A stretch of DNA of 44,781 nt, taken from Deltaproteobacteria bacterium. GTDB taxonomy: Bacteria > Myxococcota > Myxococcia > Myxococcales > SZAS-1. The DNA lies in assembly GCA_018266075.1 (NCBI GenBank), contig JAFEBB010000060.1, positions 1 through 44,781 of the forward strand, read 5' to 3'. The position numbers and the translations under genes were made by a program. Below the pieces are notes generated by a model, which did no database searches, was not told the DNA's origin, and was given only the letters and a program-made list of their open reading frames with translations. Shown one piece after another: positions 31,882 to 39,057 of the stretch. The first letter of the stretch is position 1; each line of letters begins with the position of its first letter.

Positions 31882-31969
31882 CGAGAGCAGGGCGTGCGTG
31901 CGTGCGTGCGCCCGAAGTCGAAGCGGAGGAGCGTGCGCAGCTTTGAGCCGGCAACCGGAGGGGGTTCCC

Positions 31970-32887
31970 GTGCTCGGCAGGCGTTGGCGCGCAGCGACGA
32001 TCATGGCGGCGACGTTGCTCGCCGCGAGGGCGCATGCCCAGGCGGTCGTCACCATCAACCCGGTGCAGCAGCTCAACGTGCACTCGCCCGAGACCTGGGC
32101 GATGCGCTTCTTCACCGCGATGACGCAGGTGACCGGCTTCGGCCCGCCTCCTGTCGCGCGACTGGGCCAGATCTTCGCCACTGCCGAGCTCACCAACGTG
32201 CCCTACCTCACCGAGCGCCAGCGCGTGGTGGGCTTCGACGGCACCAAGGAAGAGGACCTGAACCACACCCACGTCTTCGGCCAGATCGCCGTGGGCGTGG
32301 GCCTGCCCGCAGAGTTCTCGCTCGGCCTGCACTGGACGCCGCCCATCGTCATCAACCACGTGAAGGCCAACCTGCTCGCAGCCACGCTCGCGCGGCCGAT
32401 CTACTCGGGCTACGGCTTCAACCTGGGGCTCACCGGCGCCGGCCAGGTGGGCTGGTCCAAGGGCTCGTTCACCTGCTCGCAGGAGCAGGTCGACGCCGGA
32501 CTTAACAGTCCGGTTAATCCCTTCAATTGTCAGGAGGCGAGCAACGACGAGGTGCTCATGCGCTACGTGAGCCTCGAGCTCGCGGGGTCGTACCGCATCG
32601 CGCCGCTCGCGGGGCTCGAGCCGTTCGTCTCCATCCTGGGCAGCCGCTACTGGAACACGTTCGAGGTGAGCGCGCTGTACTCCAACATCCAGGACAACAC
32701 CCAGCTCGTGGCCAACACCTGGAACGGCGCGTTCACCACGGGCCTGAGCCTGCCCATCGGCCACTGGGTGCGCGTCGCCGCCGAGTTCTACTACCAGCCC
32801 ATCCAGGTGAAGCGCCGCGACTCCACGACCAACGAGAACGACCCCTTCTACAACGCGCGCGGCCTGCTCGAGTTCCACACGCCCTGA
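31970..32887 (+). CDS. outer-membrane beta-barrel-type protein
   Basis: The 305-aa precursor starts at GTG 31970 with GGAGGGGG at 31957-31964. A signal peptide (VLGRRWRAATIMAATLLAARAHAQA) is followed by a beta-rich protein with alternating amphipathic strands (FGQIAVGVGLPAEFSLGLHWTPP, YGFNLGLTGAGQVGWS, VRVAAEFYYQPIQV) and two Cys that may pair (FTCSQEQ..PFNCQEA). It ends near ARGLLEFHTP. No specific channel family is recognised. The YceI gene follows after 12 bases, so both are probably one operon. Confidence 0.72.
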   Translation: MLGRRWRAATIMAATLLAARAHAQAVVTINPVQQLNVHSPETWAMRFFTAMTQVTGFGPPPVARLGQIFATAELTNVPYLTERQRVVGFDGTKEEDLNHTHVFGQIAVGVGLPAEFSLGLHWTPPIVINHVKANLLAATLARPIYSGYGFNLGLTGAGQVGWSKGSFTCSQEQVDAGLNSPVNPFNCQEASNDEVLMRYVSLELAGSYRIAPLAGLEPFVSILGSRYWNTFEVSALYSNIQDNTQLVANTWNGAFTTGLSLPIGHWVRVAAEFYYQPIQVKRRDSTTNENDPFYNARGLLEFHTP

Positions 32888-32899
32888 TCTGGAGGAGCC

Positions 32900-33526
32900 A
32901 TGAGAGCGCTCATTGTGGCGACGCTGGCGACGCTGCTTGGCTCGACCGCGAACGCGGCCACCTACCAGGTGGACAACCGGCAGTCGGTGCTCGTGGCCCG
33001 CACCTACAAGGCCGGCATCGCCAGCGGCGCCGGCCACGAGCACGCCATCCGCGCCACGCAGGTGCAAGGCACCGTGGAGTTCGTGCCCGGCCGGCCCCAA
33101 GGCGACAAGGTGGAGATCACCGTGCAGACGGCCACGCTCAGCGCGGACGACCCCACGGGCCGCCAGTTCGCGCGCCTGCCGCCCAACGGCCCCTCGGAGA
33201 GCCAGCGCGCCGCCATCACCAAGGGCATGCTCGGCAAGGGCCAGCTCAACGCCGCGCAATTTCCGACCATCACCTTCCGCTCCACGCGCGCAGGCGAGAC
33301 GAGCCCAGGCAACATCCTCGTGGACGGTGAGCTCACCCTGCACGGCGTGACGCGGCCCTTCCGCGTGAACATGCGCGTGCGCAGCTCGGGCGCGCGCCTC
33401 ATCGCCGATGGCCAATTCGACATCAAGCAAACCGACTTCGGCATCAAGCCCTACGGCACCTTCATGGGCGCGGTAAAGAACCAGGACCGCATCACCCTGA
33501 TCCTGCACGTGGTGGCCACACGCTGA
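32900..33526 (+). CDS. yceI: YceI-family lipid-binding periplasmic protein
   Basis: The 208-aa precursor has a signal peptide (MRALIVATLATLLGSTANAA) and a YceI lipocalin-like barrel: TYQVDNRQSVLVARTYKAGIASGAGHEHAIRATQVQGTVEF, FPTITFRSTRAG, LVDGELTLHGVTRPFRVNMRV, IKQTDFGIKPYGTFMGAVKNQDRITLILHVVA. YceI proteins hold isoprenoid or quinone-type lipids in a central pocket (family knowledge). It stands just upstream of the phenolic-lipid cluster. A carrier role for that lipid is a testable inference. ATG 32900 has GGAGG close upstream (32891-32895). Confidence 0.9.
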   Translation: MRALIVATLATLLGSTANAATYQVDNRQSVLVARTYKAGIASGAGHEHAIRATQVQGTVEFVPGRPQGDKVEITVQTATLSADDPTGRQFARLPPNGPSESQRAAITKGMLGKGQLNAAQFPTITFRSTRAGETSPGNILVDGELTLHGVTRPFRVNMRVRSSGARLIADGQFDIKQTDFGIKPYGTFMGAVKNQDRITLILHVVATR

Positions 33527-33555
33527 GTGGCGCCGCGCCATCGCCGCCGGTGGAG

Positions 33556-33582
33556 CGCGAGACCGCGGAACGCGGTCTCGCG
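33556..33582. terminator. 12-bp perfect hairpin between YceI and the PKS operon
   Basis: CGCGAGACCGCG (33556-33567), loop GAA, CGCGGTCTCGCG (33571-33582). It lacks a T-run, so it could end the YceI transcript, act as attenuator or be a DNA-binding site for the 33722 operon. The remaining gap to 33721 has no visible gene. Confidence 0.6.
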
Positions 33583-33721
33583 GGCTTGGCATCGGGCGAT
33601 GGTTCGGCGTGGAGATGTCCATGGCCGACGGTGAGCGCGTGCGGAGCGCGACGCTTCGCGCCGCTCGCGCTTTCCGCCGCCGGGCGCGCTGCGTACGGTC
33701 GCTGCACGCCCGGGAGCACCC

Positions 33722-34780
33722 TTGAGCTCACCCAGCCTCGTCGCCGTCGGCACCGCGCTGCCCCCCCACTACGTGGAGCAGGAGCGGCTCATCGCTGCCC
33801 TGCGTACGCTCTGGGCCGGCAAGCACCACAACGCCGACCGCATCGATCAGCTCCACCGCGCCGTGCGGGTCTCCGGCCGACACCTGGCGCTGCCGATGGA
33901 GCAGTACCTCGAGCTCGACACCTTCCAGAAACAGAACGACGCGTGGATCCGCGCCGCGACCGATCTCGGCGAGGCCGCGCTGCACGACGCGCTCGCCCGC
34001 GCGAACATGAAGCCCGAGGAGCTCGACCACATCTTCGTGGCGACGGTCACCGGCATCGCCACGCCGTCCATCGACGCGCGGCTCGCCAATCGCATGGGGC
34101 TGCGCGCCGACGTGAAGCGCACGCCGCTCTTCGGGCTGGGCTGCGTGGCCGGCGCAGCAGGCACCGCGCGCGCGAGCGACACGCTGCGCGCCTTTCCCAA
34201 ACAGACCGCGGCGCTGCTCTCGGTGGAGCTCTGCTCGCTCACGCTCCAGCGCAGCGACCTCTCCATCCAGAACGTGATCGCCTCGGGGCTCTTCGGCGAC
34301 GGCGCGGCCGCCCTCATCATCGCCGGCGGCGAGCGCGCGCGCCGCGGCCCCGAGGTGCTCGCGAGTCGCTCGGCGCTCTATCCGGACTCCGAGCGCGTGA
34401 TGGGCTGGGACGTCACCGACGGCGGCTTCAAGGTGGTGCTCTCCGCGCAGGTGCCGGAGATCATCCGCTCGCACATCCGCCGCGACGTGGACGCCTTCCT
34501 GCGCGACCACGGCCTCACCCGCCGCGACGTGCGCCACTGGGTGAGCCACCCCGGCGGACCGAAGATCCTCGACGCCGTGGCCGAAGCGCTGGAGCTTCCG
34601 CGCGAGGCGCTGCGGCTCACCTGGGACTCGCTGGAGAAGGTGGGCAACCTCTCGAGCGCGTCGGTGCTCTTCGTGCTCCGCGACACGCTCGATCAGGTGG
34701 ACGCCAAGCCCGGTGACCACGGGCTGATGCTCGCCATGGGCCCGGGCTTCTGCTCCGAGCTGGTGCTGCTGCGATGGTGA
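33722..34780 (+). CDS. type III polyketide synthase (chalcone/alkylresorcinol synthase family)
   Basis: The 352-aa thiolase-fold enzyme has the catalytic triad at Cys141 (LFGLGCVAGAAG), His276 (WVSHPGGPK) and Asn309 (KVGNLSSAS). The GxGxxGG-like C-terminal loop is GPGFCSELVLL. It would extend an acyl starter with malonyl units on the Cys thiol and cyclise it to an alkylpyrone or alkylresorcinol. Start TTG 33722 has GGGAG at 33711-33715. It heads a five-gene operon with overlaps. Next to an O-methyltransferase and a FAD monooxygenase, it matches the SrsA position of the Streptomyces phenolic-lipid genes. Chain length of the starter cannot be read from the sequence. Confidence 0.93.
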   Translation: MSSPSLVAVGTALPPHYVEQERLIAALRTLWAGKHHNADRIDQLHRAVRVSGRHLALPMEQYLELDTFQKQNDAWIRAATDLGEAALHDALARANMKPEELDHIFVATVTGIATPSIDARLANRMGLRADVKRTPLFGLGCVAGAAGTARASDTLRAFPKQTAALLSVELCSLTLQRSDLSIQNVIASGLFGDGAAALIIAGGERARRGPEVLASRSALYPDSERVMGWDVTDGGFKVVLSAQVPEIIRSHIRRDVDAFLRDHGLTRRDVRHWVSHPGGPKILDAVAEALELPREALRLTWDSLEKVGNLSSASVLFVLRDTLDQVDAKPGDHGLMLAMGPGFCSELVLLRW

Positions 34781-35349
34781 CCACGAGCGAAGCGCTCTAC
34801 CTCGCGTTCCTCTTTGCGCTCGCGTTGGAGCGCGGCTTCGAGCTCGCGCTCTCGCATCGCAACGCGACGCGCGCGTTTGCCAGGGGCGGCGTCGAAGTGG
34901 GACGTGCGCACTTCCGGGTGATGGCACCGTTTCACGCGCTCTTCCTGGTGGCCTGCGGCGCCGAAACACTTCTGTTACATCGGCGCTTTCCAGGCGCTCT
35001 GGGTTGGCTCGCGCTCGCGGGCGCGCTCGGGGCGCAGGGGCTGCGGTACTGGGCCATCGCCGCGCTCGGCGAGCAGTGGAACACGCGGGTGATCGTGGTG
35101 CCCGGCTTGCCGCCCGTGACGCGCGGGCCCTACCGCTGGGTGCGCCACCCCAACTACGACGCGGTGATCCTGGAGATTGCCTGTGTGCCGCTCATCCACG
35201 GCGCGTGGATCACGGCGCTCGTCTTCAGCCTCTCGAACGCTGCGTTGCTCGTGGTGCGTGTGCGCGTGGAGGAGCGCGCGCTCGGCGAGAGCTGGGCGCG
35301 GGCCTTCTCGCATGCGCCGCGCTTCATCCCTGGAGGTCCCCGTGATTGA
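34774..35349 (+). CDS. isoprenylcysteine carboxyl methyltransferase-like O-methyltransferase
   Basis: The 191-aa membrane protein starts at ATG 34774, overlapping the PKS end by 7 bases. It has four or five hydrophobic segments and the ICMT signature GPYRWVRHPNYDAVILEIACVPL plus a C-terminal RVEERALGESW. The same family sits next to type III PKS genes in Bacillus (bpsB) and Streptomyces (srsB), where it methylates the phenolic or pyrone hydroxyl. Here it should O-methylate the PKS product at the membrane, using S-adenosylmethionine. Confidence 0.9.
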   Translation: MVTTSEALYLAFLFALALERGFELALSHRNATRAFARGGVEVGRAHFRVMAPFHALFLVACGAETLLLHRRFPGALGWLALAGALGAQGLRYWAIAALGEQWNTRVIVVPGLPPVTRGPYRWVRHPNYDAVILEIACVPLIHGAWITALVFSLSNAALLVVRVRVEERALGESWARAFSHAPRFIPGGPRD

Positions 35350-35602
35350 GATCGCCGAGCCAACGACGGTGCTCGAAGAGATCGCCCGCGTGGTGCATGA
35401 CGAGCTCGGCGTGGCGCGGCCGGTCGACGCGAACGTGGACCTGCTCCAGGACCTCGCCCTCGACTCGCTGGCCATCCTCACGCTGGTGGTGGCCCTCGAG
35501 GATCGCTTCAGGGTCGCACTCAAAGAGGAGGACGCCGGCGAGATCCGCACCGCGGGAGAGCTCGCGCAGCTCGTCGCTCGTCGCGCACGGGAGCAGGCAT
35601 GA
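35342..35602 (+). CDS. acyl carrier protein
   Basis: The 86-aa helical protein has the phosphopantetheine-attachment motif LALDSLAILTL with Ser42. GTG 35342 has GGAGG 5 bases upstream and overlaps the methyltransferase end by 8 bases. Family knowledge: such an ACP, next to a fatty acyl-AMP ligase, receives an acyl group from it. Here it would carry the starter acyl chain to the type III PKS. The next gene overlaps its stop by 4 bases. Confidence 0.9.
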   Translation: MIEIAEPTTVLEEIARVVHDELGVARPVDANVDLLQDLALDSLAILTLVVALEDRFRVALKEEDAGEIRTAGELAQLVARRAREQA

Positions 35603-37365
35603 AGGCGCGCCTCGTCGGCCCCCCGCTTCCGCCGCTCAAGTTCGGCACGGTGACCGAGATGCTCGAGAGCGCCGCGCGTTCGCCCGAGCGGCTCTTCTTC
35701 GTGGACGCCGCCGAGCGCGAGACGACGTTGTCCTTCACAGAATTGTTACAACGCGCTCGGCGCACGGCGGGCCAGCTCGCGGCGCGCGGCGTGCGCCCGG
35801 GCGACTCGGTGGCGCTGGTGTTGCCCACCGGCCCAGGCTTCATGGACGCGTTCTTCGGCGCGCTCTGCGCCGGCGCCGTTCCCGTGCCGCTCTACCCGCC
35901 CGTCCGGCTGGGTCGCCTCGCGGAGTACCACGCGCGAACCGCGGCCATGCTGCGCGGGTGTCGCGCGCGGGTGCTGGTCACCGACTCCCGGGTGCGACGG
36001 CTGCTCGGCGAGTCGGTGGCGGCGGCGCAGCCCGAGCTCGGCTGTGTCACCCTCGATGCGCTCGCGGAGATGAGCGTGAGCGACCTCTTCGTTCACGGCG
36101 AACCCGATGACCTGGCGCTGGTGCAGTTCTCGAGCGGCACCACCGTGGACAGCAAGCCGGTGGCGCTCACGCACCGCAACCTGCTCTCGAACGTCTCGGC
36201 GATCGACTCGCTTCTGCCCTTCGACGCGGAGGCCCGCTGTGGCGTGAGCTGGCTGCCGCTGTACCACGACATGGGTCTCATCGGCTGTCTGCTGGAGGCG
36301 CTCTACCGGCCGGGTGGGCTCTGTCTGATTCCACCGGAGCTCTTCCTGGCGCGGCCGGCGCTCTGGCTGCGCGCGCTCTCGCGGCACCGCGCCACCGTCT
36401 CGCCCGCGCCGAACTTCGCGTACGGGCTCTGCACCAAGCGCATCCGCGACGAGGAGCTCGAGGGCGTGGATCTCTCCGCGTGGCGGCTGGCGCTCAACGG
36501 CGCCGAGCCCATCTCGCCGGCGGTGCTGCACGCCTTCGCCGATCGGTTCGCGCGCTGGGGCTTGCGTCGCGAGGCGCTCAATCCCGTCTACGGCCTCTCG
36601 GAGGCGTCGCTCGCGGTGACGTTCTCGCCGGCGGGCCGCGCGTTCCGCTGCGCGCGAGTCGACGCGTTGCACCTCGCGCGCACCGGCGATGTCCGCGAGG
36701 GCAACCGCGAGCTCGCCAGCGTGGGGATGCCGGTGCCTGGCGCGGAGGTCGAGCTCCGCAGCGACGGCGGCGAGGTCATCGAAACCGGCAAGGTGGGCCA
36801 CGTCTGGGTCCGCGCGCCGAGCGTGATGCGCGGCTACTTCGACGCGCCCGAGGTCACCGCGCGCGTGCTGCGCGAGGGCTGGCTCGACACCGGCGACCTT
36901 GGCTTCGTGCTCGACGGAGAGCTGCACCTCTCGGGCCGCGCCAAGGAGCTGGTGATCCTGCGCGGCGCCAACCACGCGCCACAAGAGTTCGAGGAATGCC
37001 TCGACGGGCTCACCGGCGTGCGCGCGGGCTGCGTGGTCGCCTTCGGCTTCGTGCCCGAAGGCGCGGACAGCGAAGCGCTGGCGCTGCTGGTGGAGCGCGA
37101 GCGCGAAGGCGAGACGTCGAAGTCGCTGGTGGAGCAGATTCGCGGGCGCGTCGCAGAGCGCACCAGCGTGCGGCCACACGTGGTGGAGCTGCTCGAGCCG
37201 GGAACGTTGCCGCGCACGTCGAGCGGAAAGCTGCGACGCGCCGAGGCTGCGCGGCTCTGGCAAGCGGGTGAGCTCCGGCCGCCGAGCGCGGTGAACGCGC
37301 TCACCGTGGCCGCGGCCGTCGTGCGGAGCGAGGTGGCCTTCCTGCGCAGCAAGCGTCGGGGTTGA
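35599..37365 (+). CDS. fatty acyl-AMP ligase (FAAL-type, AMP-binding)
   Basis: The 588-aa adenylating enzyme has the A3-type loop FSSGTTVDSKPVALTHRN, WLPLYHDMGLIG, NPVYGLSEASLAVTFSP (the FAAL version of the A5 motif), MRGYFDAPEVTARVLREGWLDTGDLGFVLDGELHLSGRAKELVILRG, and a C-terminal Lys in PRTSSGKLRRAE. FAALs turn free fatty acids into acyl-AMP and load a carrier protein rather than CoA. The ATG at 35599 overlaps the ACP stop, and the two clearly act together. This pair adds a dedicated starter-supply step to the PKS operon. Confidence 0.92.
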   Translation: MKARLVGPPLPPLKFGTVTEMLESAARSPERLFFVDAAERETTLSFTELLQRARRTAGQLAARGVRPGDSVALVLPTGPGFMDAFFGALCAGAVPVPLYPPVRLGRLAEYHARTAAMLRGCRARVLVTDSRVRRLLGESVAAAQPELGCVTLDALAEMSVSDLFVHGEPDDLALVQFSSGTTVDSKPVALTHRNLLSNVSAIDSLLPFDAEARCGVSWLPLYHDMGLIGCLLEALYRPGGLCLIPPELFLARPALWLRALSRHRATVSPAPNFAYGLCTKRIRDEELEGVDLSAWRLALNGAEPISPAVLHAFADRFARWGLRREALNPVYGLSEASLAVTFSPAGRAFRCARVDALHLARTGDVREGNRELASVGMPVPGAEVELRSDGGEVIETGKVGHVWVRAPSVMRGYFDAPEVTARVLREGWLDTGDLGFVLDGELHLSGRAKELVILRGANHAPQEFEECLDGLTGVRAGCVVAFGFVPEGADSEALALLVEREREGETSKSLVEQIRGRVAERTSVRPHVVELLEPGTLPRTSSGKLRRAEAARLWQAGELRPPSAVNALTVAAAVVRSEVAFLRSKRRG

Positions 37366-37368
37366 TCC

Positions 37369-38448
37369 ATGCACGATGCAGATCTGGCCATCATCGGCGG
37401 CGGGCCTGCGGGACTGGCGACGGCGATCTTCGCCGCGCGACGTGGGCTGCACGCAGTGCTCCTCGAGCAGCAGCGCGGCGCTCCCGACAAGGCGTGCGGC
37501 GAGGGCCTGATGCCCGCAGGCGTGCGACTCCTCGAATCGCTTGGAGCGCGACACCACCTCGACCCCGAGCACGCGTCGTCGTTCGTCGGCATTCGCTACG
37601 TGCAAGAGGATGGCAGCTCGGTGGATGGGCGCTTCCACGACGGCGCGGGGCTCGGCGTGCGGCGCACGTCACTGATGGAAGCGCTGGCCGCGGCCGCGAT
37701 CGAATCGGGTGTCGAGCTCCGCCGCGGCATCAAGGCGCGCGACATCCAGCTCTCGGACGACCATGTCGAGCTCGCGCTCGGCGACGACGTGCTCCGCGCG
37801 CGCCTGCTCGTGGCCGCCGACGGGTTGCACTCGCCGCTGCGACGGATGCTCGCGCTCGACGGACCCGCGCCCAAGCACCCGCGCTTCGGGCTGCGGCGGC
37901 ACTACGCGGGCGTCGACCCGGGCGAGCTCGTGGAGGTCCACTGGCGCGACGGCGTGGAGTGCTACCTGACGCCGGTGGGCCCCGATCGACTCGGCGTCGC
38001 GTTTCTCTTCGAGGGCCAGGGGCGGCTCCCCGATCATGACGCGCTGCTCGCCAGCTTTCCCCGCGTGGCCGAGCGCCTCGCGCAAGCGCGCGTGGACTCG
38101 GCGGTTCGCGGCGCGGGTCCGCTCGCGCAGCGGCCGGCGGCAGTGGCGCGCGGACGCGTGGCGCTCGTCGGCGACGCGGCCGGGTACGTCGACGCCATCA
38201 CGGGTGAGGGGCTCAGCCTCTCCTTCGCTTGCGCGCGCGCGCTCATCGACGCGGTGCCCGACGCGCTCGCCGATCCGTCGAAGCTCTCGCACTACGCGCG
38301 CGCGCACGCGACGCTCTTCGAGACCTACGCGCGGCCAGCGCGGCTCCTGGTGTGGCTCTCGCGGCGGCCCGCGTTGCGGCGACGCGTGTTCGGAGGACTG
38401 ACGCACGCGCCGAAGCTCTTCGAGCTCGCGCTAGAGGCCGTGGGCTAG
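37369..38448 (+). CDS. FAD-dependent monooxygenase/oxidoreductase
   Basis: The 359-aa flavoprotein has the N-terminal dinucleotide-binding motif IIGGGPAGLATAIFAARRG (about 8-26), LLVAADGLHSPLRR (DG motif) and ARGRVALVGDAAGYVDAITGEGLSLSFACARAL (GD motif). It belongs to the phenol-hydroxylase/geranylgeranyl-reductase branch. The Streptomyces counterpart SrsC decarboxylates/hydroxylates the alkylresorcinol to a quinone form. Here it probably oxidises the ring of the PKS product. Starts 4 bases after the ligase stop; the 3' end overlaps a convergent TetR gene by 18 bases. Confidence 0.9.
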   Translation: MHDADLAIIGGGPAGLATAIFAARRGLHAVLLEQQRGAPDKACGEGLMPAGVRLLESLGARHHLDPEHASSFVGIRYVQEDGSSVDGRFHDGAGLGVRRTSLMEALAAAAIESGVELRRGIKARDIQLSDDHVELALGDDVLRARLLVAADGLHSPLRRMLALDGPAPKHPRFGLRRHYAGVDPGELVEVHWRDGVECYLTPVGPDRLGVAFLFEGQGRLPDHDALLASFPRVAERLAQARVDSAVRGAGPLAQRPAAVARGRVALVGDAAGYVDAITGEGLSLSFACARALIDAVPDALADPSKLSHYARAHATLFETYARPARLLVWLSRRPALRRRVFGGLTHAPKLFELALEAVG

Positions 38449-39057
38449 CAGCGTCGCCAGCGCGCGGCGCAGCATCGCGGTGGCCTCGGCCGGCGAGAGC
38501 CGCAGCGCGTGACGCAGGGTGTCCCAGGTGCGCCCGTGCGCGAGGAGATCGAGCGCGTCGAGCAGCGCCTTGCGATCGTCCGCGGCCTTGAGCTCGCGCG
38601 CGAAGACGTGCGCCAGCTCGCCCCGTCGGCGCGCCCACGCTGCATCGGTCGCGCGGCCAATCGCGCTCGCGGCGCGCGCAGGTCGCGGCGCAGAATCGAG
38701 AAACGCGGAGGCCCGTCGAATGGGCGCGGTGGCCTCGAGCTCGCGCCCACGCACCTCGGCAAAGATCGCGATTCGCTCGCGCAGCGGCATCGTCGGCGGC
38801 ACGGAGATCGGCGTCGGCGCCACGCGCTTGGTGTGCGCTTCCACTGCGGCCAGGAAGAGCTGCTCGCGCGATGCGAAGTGCTGACCAATCGAGCGCACGG
38901 CGATCCCAGCGCGCGCGGCAATCTGCGCCGCCGTCGGCTCGAGCTCGCCGTCCTCCACGAGATCCAGCAGCGCATCGACGATGGCCCGCCGCGTGCGCAA
39001 CGAGCGCGCGCGCCGACCGTCGACATGCGCCTCGCGCTCGCGCTTCACGGCGTGCAT
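38431..39057 (-). CDS. TetR-family transcriptional regulator
   Basis: The 208-aa protein has an N-terminal TetR HTH: RSLRTRRAIVDALLDLVEDGELEPTAAQIAARAGIAVRSIGQHFASREQLFLAAVEAH (about 17-72). The ligand-binding C-terminal domain is helical and Ala/Arg-rich. ATG 39057 lies inside the 3' end of the upstream lipase gene (overlap 13 bases), so it is co-transcribed with it. It converges on the FAD monooxygenase gene. It may control the lipase operon, the neighbouring lipid cluster, or both. Confidence 0.87.
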   Translation of the reverse strand: MHAVKREREAHVDGRRARSLRTRRAIVDALLDLVEDGELEPTAAQIAARAGIAVRSIGQHFASREQLFLAAVEAHTKRVAPTPISVPPTMPLRERIAIFAEVRGRELEATAPIRRASAFLDSAPRPARAASAIGRATDAAWARRRGELAHVFARELKAADDRKALLDALDLLAHGRTWDTLRHALRLSPAEATAMLRRALATLLAHGL

